DNA of 64,000 bases from Candidatus Rokuibacteriota bacterium (GTDB lineage Bacteria; Methylomirabilota; Methylomirabilia; Rokubacteriales; CSP1-6): the NCBI GenBank assembly GCA_003220535.1, contig QHSU01000059.1, forward strand, positions 62,001-126,000. The letters are read 5' to 3'. Numbering within the stretch: position 1 is the first letter of the stretch; every line of letters starts with the position of its first letter. The translations under genes were made by a program, and so were the position numbers. Of this stretch, positions 25,521-34,307 are shown piece after piece. The notes below the pieces were generated by a model. That model ran no database searches. It was not told where the DNA came from and worked only from the letters and a program-made list of their open reading frames with translations.

Positions 25521-27500
25521 CTACCGGAAGAGGCTCTTGATCCACTCGGTGAATTCGCGCGCCACCGGACTCTCGACGAGGCCTTCGCACCGTGCGGGCT
25601 CGCTTCCCTCACGGAACGCCTCGCGGATCGCGTCCCCGTCTCCGCACGCGGGACGGCCGGTGCTCCAGTCCACCGGGGTCATGACGATACCCGGCGGCGG
25701 CGTGAACGGCGAGGGGGGCGATCGGCGCAGGGCTTTCTGCATCACGTCGGCCCAGATCGGCAACGCGATGTCCGCCCCGGTGAGCCCGATCGGACGCGCG
25801 TCGTCGGCGCCCACCCACACTCCGACGACCAGGTCGGGCGTGTAGCCGATGAACCACGCGTCCCGAAGCCCGTCCGTCGTCCCGGTCTTTCCGGCGGTGA
25901 CTTCCTGCAACCCCCAGCGCGCGCTGGCGCCACCGGTCCCGCGGCGCATGACGCCGCGCATGAGATGCGTGACGATGAAGGCGGACTCGGCCGAGACGAC
26001 GCGAGCTGGTATCGGCAGCGACTTCAACGCGACCGCGCCGGCGTCGTCGAGCGTGGTGGGCCACACCCTGACACCGCCATTGGCGATCGTGGCGAACGCG
26101 GTCGTCATCTCGAGGAGAGTCACTTCCGAGGTACCGAGCGAGAGTGACGGCACCGCGGCCAGCGGGCTGTCGATGCCCACGGCACGTGCGACTCTCACCA
26201 CGCGGGCCAGGCCGACGCCCTGAGCGACGAGTGCGGCCGGGACGTTCAGCGAATCTTCGAGGGCACGGCGTATCGTCACCGGCCCGTGGAAACGACCGTC
26301 GATGTTGTGCGGCGTCCACCCTCCGTCGACCGCGGGAATGACGACCGGCTCGTCGGCGACGACGGTCGACGGCGTGATCTCCCGAGCGCGCACCTCGAAT
26401 GCGGCGAGGTACACGAGGGGCTTGAACAGCGATCCAGGCTGTCGCCGGGCCTTCGTCGCCCGGTTGAATTCGCTCTGGGCGAAGCGCCGTCCACCCACGA
26501 GGGCGCGAATCCGTCCCGACGCCGGCTCCATGACCACGACCGCGGCCTGGAGCGCCGTCGGCGCCTGGCGACCCGATCGCCCGGTCTGCGCCAGACGCTC
26601 GCGCACGGCCGCCTCTGCGGCCTCCTGAAGGCGGCGGTCGAGGCTCGTGACGACGCGCGCGCCTTCCGTCTTGTCCACGGCGCGGCGGGCGACCCCCTCG
26701 CGCGCGAGTTCGATGAACCAGGGCGCGCTCGACACCATCGCCTGCGCCGATCGCACGGGTCGCGCCATGGCGGCTCGCGCGTCGACCTCGCTCGCGGCGC
26801 CCTCTTTCACCATCGCCTCGAGCACCCGATCGCGGCGGCTGCGGATGAGATCGGGCGGCCCCCCGAAGACCCGGTTGGGCGCCCGGATCGCCGCGGCGAG
26901 CAGCGCGGCCTCGTCGAGTCGGAGCGTCTCGAGGCGCTTGCCCAGGAGGTGACGCGCTCCCGCCGCCACGCCGAGCACAGCCGCATTCCGCTCCTGGCCC
27001 AGATACACGGTATTGAGATACGCCTCCAGGATTTCCCGCTTGGAGTAGCGCAGCTCGAGCACGAGGGCGATCCCGATCTCGCGCGCCTTCCGCCACCAGG
27101 TTCGCTCGCGACTCAAGAATAGCCCGCGCGCCAGCTGTTGGGTGATGGTGCTGGCGCCCCGGACGACGGAGGCCTCACGGGCGTTGGTCAATGCGGCCCG
27201 GGTGACCGCGAGAATGTCCACCCCGTGGTGACGCATGAAGCGCCGATCTTCGGCCGCGATCACGGCAGCGACCACCGAGGCCGGCATCCGGTCGAGCGGC
27301 ACCCAGATCTGGAACCGCCCGTCGGCCTGGAAGGAGGCGAGCTCTTGACGGTCGGCGTCCAGGTAGGCGATCGGTGGCGTCGCTTGCCTGGGCAGGGCGA
27401 GAGCCCACCAGCCCCAGGCCAGCGCCGCAAGGCCCAGAGTGGCGACGATCAGCACCAGCTTCGCGAAGGCGCCCGGTGTCCTCACGGGAACAGACTTCAC
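25521..27500 (-). CDS. Bifunctional class A penicillin-binding protein (PBP1A/1C-like)
   Basis: A 659-aa peptidoglycan synthase. An N-terminal anchor spans about 11-35. The GT51 glycosyltransferase has E84 in AAEDRRFMRHHG and RGASTITQQLARGLFL. The transpeptidase has S356-x-x-K359 (PGSLFKP), SLN at 416-418 and KTGTT at 537-541. All catalytic motifs are intact. The C-terminal tail is short, with three cysteines, and lacks a biPBP_C extension. The GTG start overlaps the stop of the upstream membrane protein gene (GTGA), so it is the last gene of a small operon with DUF3618-like and holin-X proteins. Confidence 0.94.
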   Translation of the reverse strand: MKSVPVRTPGAFAKLVLIVATLGLAALAWGWWALALPRQATPPIAYLDADRQELASFQADGRFQIWVPLDRMPASVVAAVIAAEDRRFMRHHGVDILAVTRAALTNAREASVVRGASTITQQLARGLFLSRERTWWRKAREIGIALVLELRYSKREILEAYLNTVYLGQERNAAVLGVAAGARHLLGKRLETLRLDEAALLAAAIRAPNRVFGGPPDLIRSRRDRVLEAMVKEGAASEVDARAAMARPVRSAQAMVSSAPWFIELAREGVARRAVDKTEGARVVTSLDRRLQEAAEAAVRERLAQTGRSGRQAPTALQAAVVVMEPASGRIRALVGGRRFAQSEFNRATKARRQPGSLFKPLVYLAAFEVRAREITPSTVVADEPVVIPAVDGGWTPHNIDGRFHGPVTIRRALEDSLNVPAALVAQGVGLARVVRVARAVGIDSPLAAVPSLSLGTSEVTLLEMTTAFATIANGGVRVWPTTLDDAGAVALKSLPIPARVVSAESAFIVTHLMRGVMRRGTGGASARWGLQEVTAGKTGTTDGLRDAWFIGYTPDLVVGVWVGADDARPIGLTGADIALPIWADVMQKALRRSPPSPFTPPPGIVMTPVDWSTGRPACGDGDAIREAFREGSEPARCEGLVESPVAREFTEWIKSLFR

Positions 27501-27916
27501 GATCTGCGTCGCTCGAGAGCGGTGCGGAGAAGGCTCGTGACCACAACCTGGGCCACCGTGAGCGCTAGAGCGACGATTGTGCTCGCTCCGAGCCTCGGCA
27601 GGCTCGGCCCCAGGCGGCGGGCCTTGCCGGTCAAGTCGGCGGCGCGCGCGACCAACAGGCTCCGGCGCCGGGTCCGGACCCGGGACGTCGCCACCGGTGT
27701 AGCCACAGCCGCGGCCAGAACCAGCGCGCCGATCACGATGCGGCCACCATGGCGGCGGAGGTGACGCTTCCAGTTCGTCGCGTCATGCCGTCGGCGGTCC
27801 AGCTCCACCACGAGCGTATCGAGCCGACGCCGCACCTCGGTGATCTCGTCGCCGAGCTCGCGCACTCGGCTGCCCGCTCCGTTGCCCTCCACTACGCGAG
27901 TCGTTCCATCGCCCAT
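27497..27916 (-). CDS. DUF3618-like membrane protein
   Basis: A 139-aa protein from ATG 27916, chosen because AAGGAGG lies 7 bases upstream; an in-frame start 21 codons earlier has no such site. The N-terminal half contains a helix VRELGDEITEVRRRLDTLVVEL, the DUF3618 kind of amphipathic segment. A hydrophobic segment (about 55-75) follows, then a basic stretch and a second hydrophobic helix (about 112-130). It lies between a holin-X-type gene (24-base overlap) and the PBP gene (4-base overlap). Such trios recur in envelope-stress clusters. Function unknown. Confidence 0.65.
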   Translation of the reverse strand: MGDGTTRVVEGNGAGSRVRELGDEITEVRRRLDTLVVELDRRRHDATNWKRHLRRHGGRIVIGALVLAAAVATPVATSRVRTRRRSLLVARAADLTGKARRLGPSLPRLGASTIVALALTVAQVVVTSLLRTALERRRS

Positions 27917-28305
27917 TGCACATCCTCCTTGACCGTCCGCCGGGTCACGGTCAGCAGTGAGCTCACTCTCCGCCTCCACCCGATGAGTCCGACGACGACG
28001 CTCGTCCCGAGCAGGAGCACGGCGAGACCGACGGCGGCGAGCCAGCCGGGCATCCAGTAGGCGAGCCCGAACACCGCCGCGATCAGGAGCGCGTTCACCC
28101 CGAGCACCGCGGCCACGGCCGCGGCGCCCAGCAGCTTCACCGTATCGAGCTCGGCGTCGAGATCGGCTCTGATCTCGGCGCGAGCGAGCTCGACCTCCTT
28201 GGCTACCAGCAGAGAGCCCGTCTGCAGGACACGGCTCAGCAGCTGGCGCGTCGAGAGTGACCGTGTTTCAGGATCGACGTACGAGTGGGTCGTCGCTGAA
28301 GCCAT
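27892..28305 (-). CDS. Holin-X/DUF1469-type membrane protein
   Basis: A 137-aa protein from MASATTHSYVDPET, preceded by AAGGAGAG. A soluble N-terminus with STRQLLSRVLQTGSLLVAKEVELARAEI, the typical amphipathic signature of the family, is followed by two hydrophobic helices (about 58-80 and 86-108). These proteins are named after phage holins but in bacterial chromosomes usually accompany stress-type envelope genes. An in-frame upstream extension to 28428 was not preferred because it lacks a ribosome site. Function unknown. Confidence 0.75.
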   Translation of the reverse strand: MASATTHSYVDPETRSLSTRQLLSRVLQTGSLLVAKEVELARAEIRADLDAELDTVKLLGAAAVAAVLGVNALLIAAVFGLAYWMPGWLAAVGLAVLLLGTSVVVGLIGWRRRVSSLLTVTRRTVKEDVQWAMERLA

Positions 28306-28444
28306 GAGACTCTCCTTGGGACGCGTCAGCTCGAGGATTTGCCGTTGGCCGGCCAGGGCGCGGCCGAGCTGGAGCACCTGCCGGTAGATCACGTGCCAAT
28401 CGTCGAAAGGAAGCGGGTGCCGAGCCACCTCGAGCGCGATTTCG

Positions 28445-28546
28445 CGCGAAGCTGAAGCCGGTGTCCTCGGCCATCTGCGCGTTGCGGACCAGATCGCTGG
28501 CCGAGTGCTCCTCGCTCGCGAGCTTGTAACCGAGTGACAACGTCAT
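28445..28546 (-). pseudogene. Truncated F420/LLM oxidoreductase N-terminus
   Basis: Starting at an ATG with an AAGGAGG site and overlapping the upstream stop (ATGA), the first 34 codons read LGYKLASEEHSASDLVRNAQ and AEDTGFSF. This is the distinctive beginning of the F420-dependent 'G6PDH-family' LLM oxidoreductases (GYKLxSEEHGPxDLVRNA). Similarity then stops and the frame becomes low-complexity. It is a clean 5' remnant of a lost cistron between the permease and holin-X genes. Confidence 0.6.
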
Positions 28547-30399
28547 GAGGCCTCCTTGGATAGCCTCGCCTCGGACGGTGGGGCCGCGGCCCCGCGACGT
28601 CCTGCAGCTCGCACGACGACCGTGGGCTCCAGGTCGACCCAGTCCGTCGGCGTGGTCACTCCGGTCTCGCCGGGGCTCTGCCGGGTCAGGCGCAGCACTG
28701 CGACGCGGGCTTCGGTCAGCGTGGCCACGACGTCATCGGCGCCTGCCGCGGTGAGCTCGGCTCGAACGTCACCGGAGCGAAGGCCCCAGCATCCGACCAG
28801 GATGGGCGTCTCGGGGCACGCGCTCCGGAGACGCTTGACGAGATGGCGTGTGCGGCCGCTCCCTTCCACCGAGCTGAGGCAGATCAGACCCGGGAGCGCC
28901 GCCTGAACGATCGCCATCAACTCGGAAACGAGACCGCCGACCGGGGCGATCTGAAGCGCGTACCCCGCCGGCGCGAGCAGCCGATCCAGCATCTGCAGCG
29001 CGACGCGGTCGGCCTCGTCCTGCGCCGGGCAGCCCGCAACCGTTATGGGTGCTGCCCCGGCCCCCGGCGACGTCGCCGCCGGTGCGAGATCGGCCCGCTC
29101 GAGCACCACGCGTGTCGACTCGATGACGCGGGCGTACTCGACCGGCGTGAGCTGGCCCGTCTCGCGGTCGTGACGGGCCCGGGCGACGGCGGGCACGAGG
29201 ATCGAGTCAAAGGCGGTCTCGATGGAGCCGGTCTTCGCCGCCTCACCGACCAGCTCGGCCGCCTCCTGCTCGTCGTCGGCGAGGACGCGCTGATAGTAGG
29301 TGATGTGAGCGTCGACCCCGGGCTCGTCGGACCCCAGGATTTCGATGAACTCGAGGCCGCTCACCGTGCGCGAGAACACGACGATGCAGACGGTGAGCGG
29401 CGTCGCGAGGGCGAGCCCGATCGGGCCCCAGAGCCAGGTCCAGAAGGCCGCCGCGATCAGCAAGGCGATCGACGAGACTCCGGCGCTGCGTCCAAAGAAC
29501 AGGGGTTCGAGCACGAAAGCGATGACGCCTTCGGTGACGGCAAAGAGACCCGCGATGAGCAGCGGCTTCACCCAGCCGTCGAAAACCGCGAGGCTCATGA
29601 CGATGGGAACCAGCGCGGCCGCCCACGCGCCCACGTACGGAATGAAGCGGAGCAGCGCTGCGAAGAATCCCCACACGAGGGCGAAGGGCACATCGAGGAG
29701 GAAGAGGCCGAGCATGATCGTGGCGCCGAAGGCCGCGTTGAGGCCCGTCTGCGTGAGGAGGTATCGGCTGATCCGCTCTCCCGCCTCGTCGAGCGCGCGG
29801 GTGGTCTCGGCGAGCCGCTCGTGGCCGAAGAGGCGAACGACGCGGGCGCGCAGCTCGCGCTGCTGCACGAGCATGAAGATGACGAGCACAAGGACCAGGA
29901 CGGCGCTGCCGAGCGGCTCGATGATCAGAGGGAGCTGCCAGAGAGGGTTCGGCCATGCGATGGTCACGGGGATGGGCTTCGGGGCGGCGGGACTCGAGCG
30001 CTCGAACTCGGCCAGCACGTCCTTGGCCGTGTCCTCGACCTTTTTGAACGCCCCGCCCTTGCCGACGCGCTGCACGTCCGAGATCTTCCGCATGATGGTT
30101 GCGCGGTAGCTCGGAAGGTCGTTTGCGAGCGTGGTGACCTGGTTGAACAGCCCCCAGCTGAGCCCAAGGGCGAGCAGGACCGTCAGGGTGACGACGCTGA
30201 CGACCGCCGGGACCTGGCGCAGGCCGGCCCGGCGAACGAGCCCGACGACGGGGCTCAGAAGGAACGCGATGAGCAGGGCCAGCGCGATCGGGATGAAGAC
30301 GGCGCGCGCCCAGTAGAGACACCCGATCGCGAGGACGAGGGCGGCCAGGATGATGAGCCGCGACGAACCGTGCGCGTCGACGGCCCTTGAGGCGGTCAC
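28543..30399 (-). CDS. AI-2E/PerM family permease with B12-binding-like C-terminal domain
   Basis: A 618-aa membrane protein. Residues about 10-350 are the AI-2E exporter/PerM domain with eight or so helices and motifs such as FALVWGFFAALLRFIPYVG and LATPLTVCIVVFSRTVSGL. A soluble linker about 360-445 (TYYQRVLADDEQEAAELV) follows. Residues about 455-575 resemble a cobalamin-binding-like Rossmann fold (ITVAGCPAQDEADRVALQML, then LPGLICLSSVEGSGRTRH and PILVGCWGLRSGD), without the DxHxxG motif that binds B12 base-off. The permease may move small signals or act in Na/H exchange. The extra domain suggests ligand or protein sensing. GTG start; weak ribosome site. Confidence 0.85.
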   Translation of the reverse strand: MTASRAVDAHGSSRLIILAALVLAIGCLYWARAVFIPIALALLIAFLLSPVVGLVRRAGLRQVPAVVSVVTLTVLLALGLSWGLFNQVTTLANDLPSYRATIMRKISDVQRVGKGGAFKKVEDTAKDVLAEFERSSPAAPKPIPVTIAWPNPLWQLPLIIEPLGSAVLVLVLVIFMLVQQRELRARVVRLFGHERLAETTRALDEAGERISRYLLTQTGLNAAFGATIMLGLFLLDVPFALVWGFFAALLRFIPYVGAWAAALVPIVMSLAVFDGWVKPLLIAGLFAVTEGVIAFVLEPLFFGRSAGVSSIALLIAAAFWTWLWGPIGLALATPLTVCIVVFSRTVSGLEFIEILGSDEPGVDAHITYYQRVLADDEQEAAELVGEAAKTGSIETAFDSILVPAVARARHDRETGQLTPVEYARVIESTRVVLERADLAPAATSPGAGAAPITVAGCPAQDEADRVALQMLDRLLAPAGYALQIAPVGGLVSELMAIVQAALPGLICLSSVEGSGRTRHLVKRLRSACPETPILVGCWGLRSGDVRAELTAAGADDVVATLTEARVAVLRLTRQSPGETGVTTPTDWVDLEPTVVVRAAGRRGAAAPPSEARLSKEAS

Positions 30400-30517
30400 T
30401 CTCGCCGACGCGAGACGAGCTCGATGGAGCGGGCCCGGGCCACAGACCCCCAGGTCGGGCGCAGGGCATGGGCTCCATCGGGCATCATCACCGTTCTCCC
30501 GGGCTCCTCACGAGCGC

Positions 30518-30832
30518 CTACCGGGTCGCCTGGACCGTGAGGTTGTTCACGACGCTACTGACGTGCTTGACGTTCTGGGCGATCTCTACTGCGCGAGAAC
30601 GCATCTCTTCGCTGTCGACCGTCCCGGTGAGGTACACGGTCCGGTGATTCGTCTCGACCCCGATACGGGTCAACGTGGAAATCTTCTCGGCGGCGAGCTT
30701 GGCCTTGACCTCCGAGGTGATCGTCATGTCGTCGATGTTTTCGCCGGCGGTTTTGCCGGTCGTCGACGTGCAGGCCGCCAGCGCGACCACCATGAGCGTG
30801 ACGAGGGTGAGTGCTGCCGTGAAGTGCCGCAT
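30518..30832 (-). CDS. BON-domain lipoprotein
   Basis: A 104-aa lipoprotein. The signal with lipobox LAAC puts the lipidated Cys at 21. A single BON domain follows (about 37-102: ITSEVKAKLAAEKISTLTRIGVETNHRTVYLTGTV...AVEIAQNVKHVSSVVNNL). BON domains bind phospholipid surfaces; OsmY-like members are induced by osmotic or general stress. ATG 30832 was chosen over longer frames because of the GGAGG site and the clear signal peptide. It fits the surrounding cluster of stress-type envelope proteins. Confidence 0.85.
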   Translation of the reverse strand: MRHFTAALTLVTLMVVALAACTSTTGKTAGENIDDMTITSEVKAKLAAEKISTLTRIGVETNHRTVYLTGTVDSEEMRSRAVEIAQNVKHVSSVVNNLTVQATR

Positions 30833-30980
30833 TCTCCGATCCTCCTGTCCACAGAGGCGGCAATCCGTGTGCCACGAGCGGCCGGCGGTACGAATCGTCG
30901 CGAAGAGAGCGGAAACGCTGAGGCCCGGCCTCTCGACCGGGTGGTCGACGAGCGCCGGGCCTCGATCGGAAGGTCGAACT

Positions 30981-31409
30981 CTACTTGGTAACTTCTTCCG
31001 GTTTGCGACGCCCGGTGCCTCCCGCATCGGCGCTCGGTCCTTGGCCAGCCGCGGCCAATCGTGCGCGAAGCTTCTCGAAGTCACCGGTGAGCGCCCGGAG
31101 CTCCTCGTCGGTCAGCTCCTCGAGACGCACCATCCCCGTCCGGGCTCCCCTGACGCCGCGAATCAGCTCATCGAGCTTCAGCTGGATCGCGCGGGCGTCC
31201 CGGCTCTGCGTGTTCTGGATGATGAAGACCATGAGGAACGTGACGATCGTGGTCGCCGTGTTGATCACGAGCTGCCACGTGTCGGAGTAGTGGTAGCGCG
31301 CGCCCAGCGCCGCCCACACGAGGATCCCCACCAGGGCCAACAGGAACACCTCGGCGGAGCCGAGGATGTCCGAGCAACGCCTCGCGAACCTACGGAAGAA
31401 CTCGTGCAC
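30981..31409 (-). CDS. Low-affinity iron permease family protein
   Basis: A 142-aa membrane protein with two close hydrophobic helices (about 18-37 and 45-64: WQLVINTATTIVTFLMVFIIQNTQSRD). The QNTQSRDARAIQLKLDELIR segment is the signature of this small bacterial family, named after fungal Fet4 but shorter and not shown to carry iron. A charged C-terminal helix follows. The GTG start is one base inside the stop of the upstream 56-aa gene, so they are probably coupled. Confidence 0.8.
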   Translation of the reverse strand: MHEFFRRFARRCSDILGSAEVFLLALVGILVWAALGARYHYSDTWQLVINTATTIVTFLMVFIIQNTQSRDARAIQLKLDELIRGVRGARTGMVRLEELTDEELRALTGDFEKLRARLAAAGQGPSADAGGTGRRKPEEVTK

Positions 31410-31579
31410 TACCGGCCCTTCGGATGACCCTTCGCCTTATGCTCCTTCATGACCGTTCGTGCCGCGACTTCCTTGGCGCGTCGGCCGTACCGTCCGGACG
31501 TCTGCGCGGATGCCTTGATGTGCTCGTACTGACGCTGCTCCTTCGAGCCGACACCCCGCAGGTGCTTGGCCCTCGGCAT
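31409..31579 (-). CDS. 56-aa basic protein (plasmid-stabilisation-like small protein)
   Basis: Begins MPRAKHLRGVGSKEQRQYEH with a strong AAGGAGG site and ends KGHPKGR. It is rich in Lys and Arg, with no membrane segment. The SKEQRQYEHIK...RAKEVAARTV layout resembles the short proteins often labelled 'plasmid stabilization protein' that occur in chromosomal stress clusters. Real function unknown. Codon structure, ribosome site and overlap with the iron-permease-family gene support it as real despite its size. Confidence 0.6.
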   Translation of the reverse strand: MPRAKHLRGVGSKEQRQYEHIKASAQTSGRYGRRAKEVAARTVMKEHKAKGHPKGR

Positions 31580-31591
31580 GTGAAACCTCCT

Positions 31592-31849
31592 TCAGGACGT
31601 CGAACGGCCGCCGGGCGTCGAGCTCAGGGTGCGCCCACGGAGCGCTTCCTGGCCCGCCTGCAGCACCGAGGTGACCTGCTCCTTCGTCCGGTCCAGCACG
31701 TCCTCTGCTCTCTTTTCGACCACCTGGAGCGTGTCGACCGCGCCGGCTCGAACACCCTTGGTCCTGCTCTCCGCGAATTCACGCAGCTGCTCGCCGTAAA
31801 ACCAGACGGCGAGCCCTCCGGCCACCGCACCCAGAATGAATCGCACCAT
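31592..31849 (-). CDS. Small YtxH-like membrane-anchored protein
   Basis: An 85-aa protein: one N-terminal transmembrane helix (VRFILGAVAGGLAVWFYG, about 2-19), then a hydrophilic helical tail (LREFAESRTKGVRAGAVDTL...AEDVLDRTKEQVTSVLQ) with coiled-coil character. The pattern is that of YtxH/gas-vesicle-like stress proteins of unknown function. It has a GGAGG site and lies 12 bases before the 56-aa gene. Confidence 0.6.
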   Translation of the reverse strand: MVRFILGAVAGGLAVWFYGEQLREFAESRTKGVRAGAVDTLQVVEKRAEDVLDRTKEQVTSVLQAGQEALRGRTLSSTPGGRSTS

Positions 31850-31998
31850 CGCCGTCCTCCTTCTTGGTTGTGATCGGTCACGACGCTGCGACCTCGCACG
31901 AGCAAGAGAAGTGCCACGACTGCCGCTGGAGTCGTGTGCGTCGTTTCTCTGGGAAATCGAAGGACAGACGCCCCGGGCCGATATGGCCGGCGCCTGTT

Positions 31999-32019
31999 CT
32001 TACTCGGTAATCCTTACCG
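31999..32019. promoter_or_regulatory. GGTAAG inverted-repeat motif, copy 1
   Basis: CTTACTCGGTAATCCTTACCG contains the perfect inverted repeat CGGTAA-TCC-TTACCG. It lies between the DUF748 stop and the 85-aa gene, about 150 bases upstream of that gene. Related sequences occur at 33748 and 34927 in the same cluster. Confidence 0.4.
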
Positions 32020-32024
32020 ACCAG

Positions 32025-33709
32025 TCACTTCTTGACGCGTTCGGCGCGCCCGAACTCGAGATCGAAGCCGGGCAGGATGGCCTTGAAGAAGGCGTTCTGG
32101 ACCAGACGAATCACGACGTCCACGAGGCTGACGTTCGGGTTGTCGATCCGCCCTTCCACCGGGGCCTTCGTCGCGACCTCTTCGCGGGCGCGATTCTCGA
32201 GGAGCTTCGCGACGCCGCTGACGACGCGCTCGTACACCTTGCGGACGATCGGCTTGTGCTTCTCCTGCTGCGTATCGTAGACCTGCATGTCCTTGAACAG
32301 CGGTTTCACGTATCCCGTGATCGCTCCGTTCCTGGCGGAGAGCTCAGAGTAGAAGTAGAAGCGGCCGGCGGCCGCGTCGAATCGACCGTAGGCGCGGAGG
32401 AGATCGTTCATGGTCGGAACGCTTACGTCTTCGATCCGCACGGCGACGTCGAAAGCGGGACCCGATTTCTCCGCCTTGAAGCTGGCGTCGGCGACGGCGA
32501 CGCCCGTCCCCATGAATTTCCCTTTGAGCTTGGCCCCCGCTGGACCCTCGACCGCGTGATTGCTGAGATTCGTCAGCGTGCCATCGAGGTCTGTCACGAA
32601 CACGCGGTACGGCGGCTTCGTTGCCTTGCTCGCGAAGCCGACGGTGCTCTTGGCGATGCGGAGCTCGCCGATGCGGTACAGGACGCCCGGCTTGTTGCTG
32701 GCCTCCTTGGCAGCGGCCTTGGCCTGCTCGACCCGCTCCTGCTCGACGACGGCCGTCCGAGGCGTGTGCAGGTACTCCACGCGAACACCTTCGATCGCGG
32801 CGCTTTTCAGCTCGACCGTCTTCACCTCCTGCCCGTATTCGACCTCGCCGCTGGCGGTGAGCATGCCGTTGTCCACGGCCAGGTTGTAGCGATTCGTGAT
32901 GGGCTTGAAGTAATCGAGCTCGATGTTCTCGAGGTCGACACGGCCGCGGAATGTGGGCGTGGGCTCCGCCAGGAAGTCGGCCTCGCCGTCGGCGGAGAGT
33001 CGACCAGATTCGAACACGGCGGCCGAGACCCGCACGTCGGAGGGGTAGGTCCGCTTCTCCGAGCGGACGTTGCGGATGTTCGTGGCGACGAGGTCGAGGT
33101 CGCGCAGGCGCAGCGGCTTGAAGGGCCCCTGGTCGACGTACGTCACGTCACCGTCGCGAATCTCGAAGTGATTGATCTTGAGCGGGTAGACAGCCTCCAC
33201 GCGTCTTGCCAGCCGCGCTCCTTGATCGGGGTAGGGTCGGAGATCTCCTTGCTCGCTTGCGGCAGGTTGACGTAGACCGTCGGCTTCTCGATCTCGACGT
33301 CGGCGACGAGTTGCCCCGAGAGTAGCGCTCGCCAGTGGACGCTGGCGCTCAGGCGCTCGATTCGAAGAACGGCTGGATCGGGGTGGGCGTCCTGAGTGAC
33401 CGTCAGGCTCTTCAGATCGAGGGAGAAACCCAGCGGGTGAAAATCGAGCGTCTCGATGTGCGCGCTGTACCCCTTGAGCGCCCGGTTCATCTTCGCCTCG
33501 GTGTACCGCCTCAGCGGCTCGTCGAGGAGAAACGCGATGGTATAGACGATGATCAGGACGATCGCGATCGGCACGCTGATGGCCACCCAGTGGCGTCGGA
33601 CTCCTCGGAGCGCCGCGCGCCCTAGTGCTGAGGCCGTCGTGCGCGTATACACCTCTGCCCTCCTTCGGCGACGTACGAACTCTGCGCTCACCGACCGAGC
33701 AAGAGGCAT
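32025..33709 (-). pseudogene. DUF748 (AsmA-like) envelope protein gene broken by a one-base frameshift
   Basis: About 560 codons of a DUF748 protein are present in two frames. The first part (ATG 33709, site CGGAGG) has a basic N-terminus, a membrane anchor HWVAISVPIAIVLIIVYTIA and the domain start, running to SDPTPIKERGWQDA. The rest continues in the next frame as EAVYPLKINHFEIRDGDVTYVDQG to the end. One missing G in GCGGTGGAG (now GCGTGGAG) near 33200 explains the switch. DUF748/AsmA-like proteins are periplasmic beta-rich proteins linked to outer-membrane lipid homeostasis. The lesion could be real or a sequencing/assembly error, since everything downstream remains open and well conserved. 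Confidence 0.8.
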
Positions 33710-34058
33710 GCCCACGCGCCTCCGTGGAAAAAACGCGAAGACGAGTCAATCCTTCCCGGTAAGAGTTACGCGCCGTGGCGGACCCGCTCGACGAACCGCG
33801 CCGGGAGGGTCGCGGAAGCCCGCGTCGCCGTGCATATTCTCCCTGGCTGGGACCGAGGACGATGTCGGCACGACCCTTGCCAGAGTAAAGACGGTGCAAC
33901 AGAAGCGTGGAAAACAAGCGCCCGGCACGTCGCGACTCCGGGCGCATAGCATAAGAGAGCTGGAGGTCGCAGGCGGCCGGCGGCGCCTCGATCTCCAGCT
34001 CGACCTCCCGTCCGCGCATCGTCGCCCTCAGGCCGACTCACCAGGAAGGAGACGCGAG
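33710..34058. other. Divergent intergenic region with one motif copy
   Basis: 349 bases between the DUF748 and DUF3185 starts. AT content is locally raised (GGAAAAAACGCG near 33725). The only structure I can name is the GGTAAG-type motif at 33748-33768. No open frame here looks coding. Confidence 0.5.
33748..33768. promoter_or_regulatory. GGTAAG motif, copy 2
   Basis: AATCCTTCCCGGTAAGAGTTA is related to the copies at 31999 and 34927 (shared CCGGTAAGA/CCGGGTAAGA core). It lies 39 bases upstream of the DUF748 start, a plausible promoter or operator position. Confidence 0.35.
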
Positions 34059-34274
34059 ATGCAAGGTCTCAGGATCGTCGCCATCTTGCTGATCGTGATC
34101 GGGATCCTCGCGCTCGCCTATCAGGGGATCACCTATACGAAATCCGAGAAGGTGCTCGAGGTAGGTCCCATCACGGCGACCAAGGAAACGAAGAAGACGA
34201 TTCCTCTCCCGCCGATCCTGGGCGGCGCCGCGCTGGTCTGCGGCGTGGTCTTGCTGATCGCCGCGCGCCGATAG
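34059..34274 (+). CDS. DUF3185 family small membrane protein
   Basis: A 71-aa protein with two transmembrane helices (about 5-22 and 52-68). Between them lies the hallmark ALAYQGITYTKSEKVLEVGP and a TATKETKKTIPLPP stretch, matching DUF3185. Such proteins occur in stress or envelope clusters with no known function. The ATG follows GGAAGGAGACGCGAG. It converges on the DUF2231 gene with a hairpin in between. Confidence 0.8.
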   Translation: MQGLRIVAILLIVIGILALAYQGITYTKSEKVLEVGPITATKETKKTIPLPPILGGAALVCGVVLLIAARR

Positions 34275-34280
34275 ACACGT

Positions 34281-34307
34281 CGGGGGGCCCTTCGGGCAAG
34301 GACCCCG
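34281..34307. terminator. Bidirectional hairpin between convergent genes
   Basis: CGGGG...CCCCG encloses GCCC-TTC-GGGC, giving a nested stem exactly filling the gap between the DUF3185 and DUF2231 stops. No T-run on either side. Confidence 0.45.

Noticed and set aside
28306-28428. N-terminal extension of the holin-X-type protein (starting MARHPLPFDDWH)
   Set aside because: No ribosome site, while the internal ATG at 28305 has AAGGAGAG; the extension could still be a remnant of another gene.
28843-30390. Long plus-strand open frame across the AI-2E permease
   Set aside because: Antisense to a well-supported membrane protein; its composition (charged, His/Glu/Arg-rich) is typical of antisense translation.
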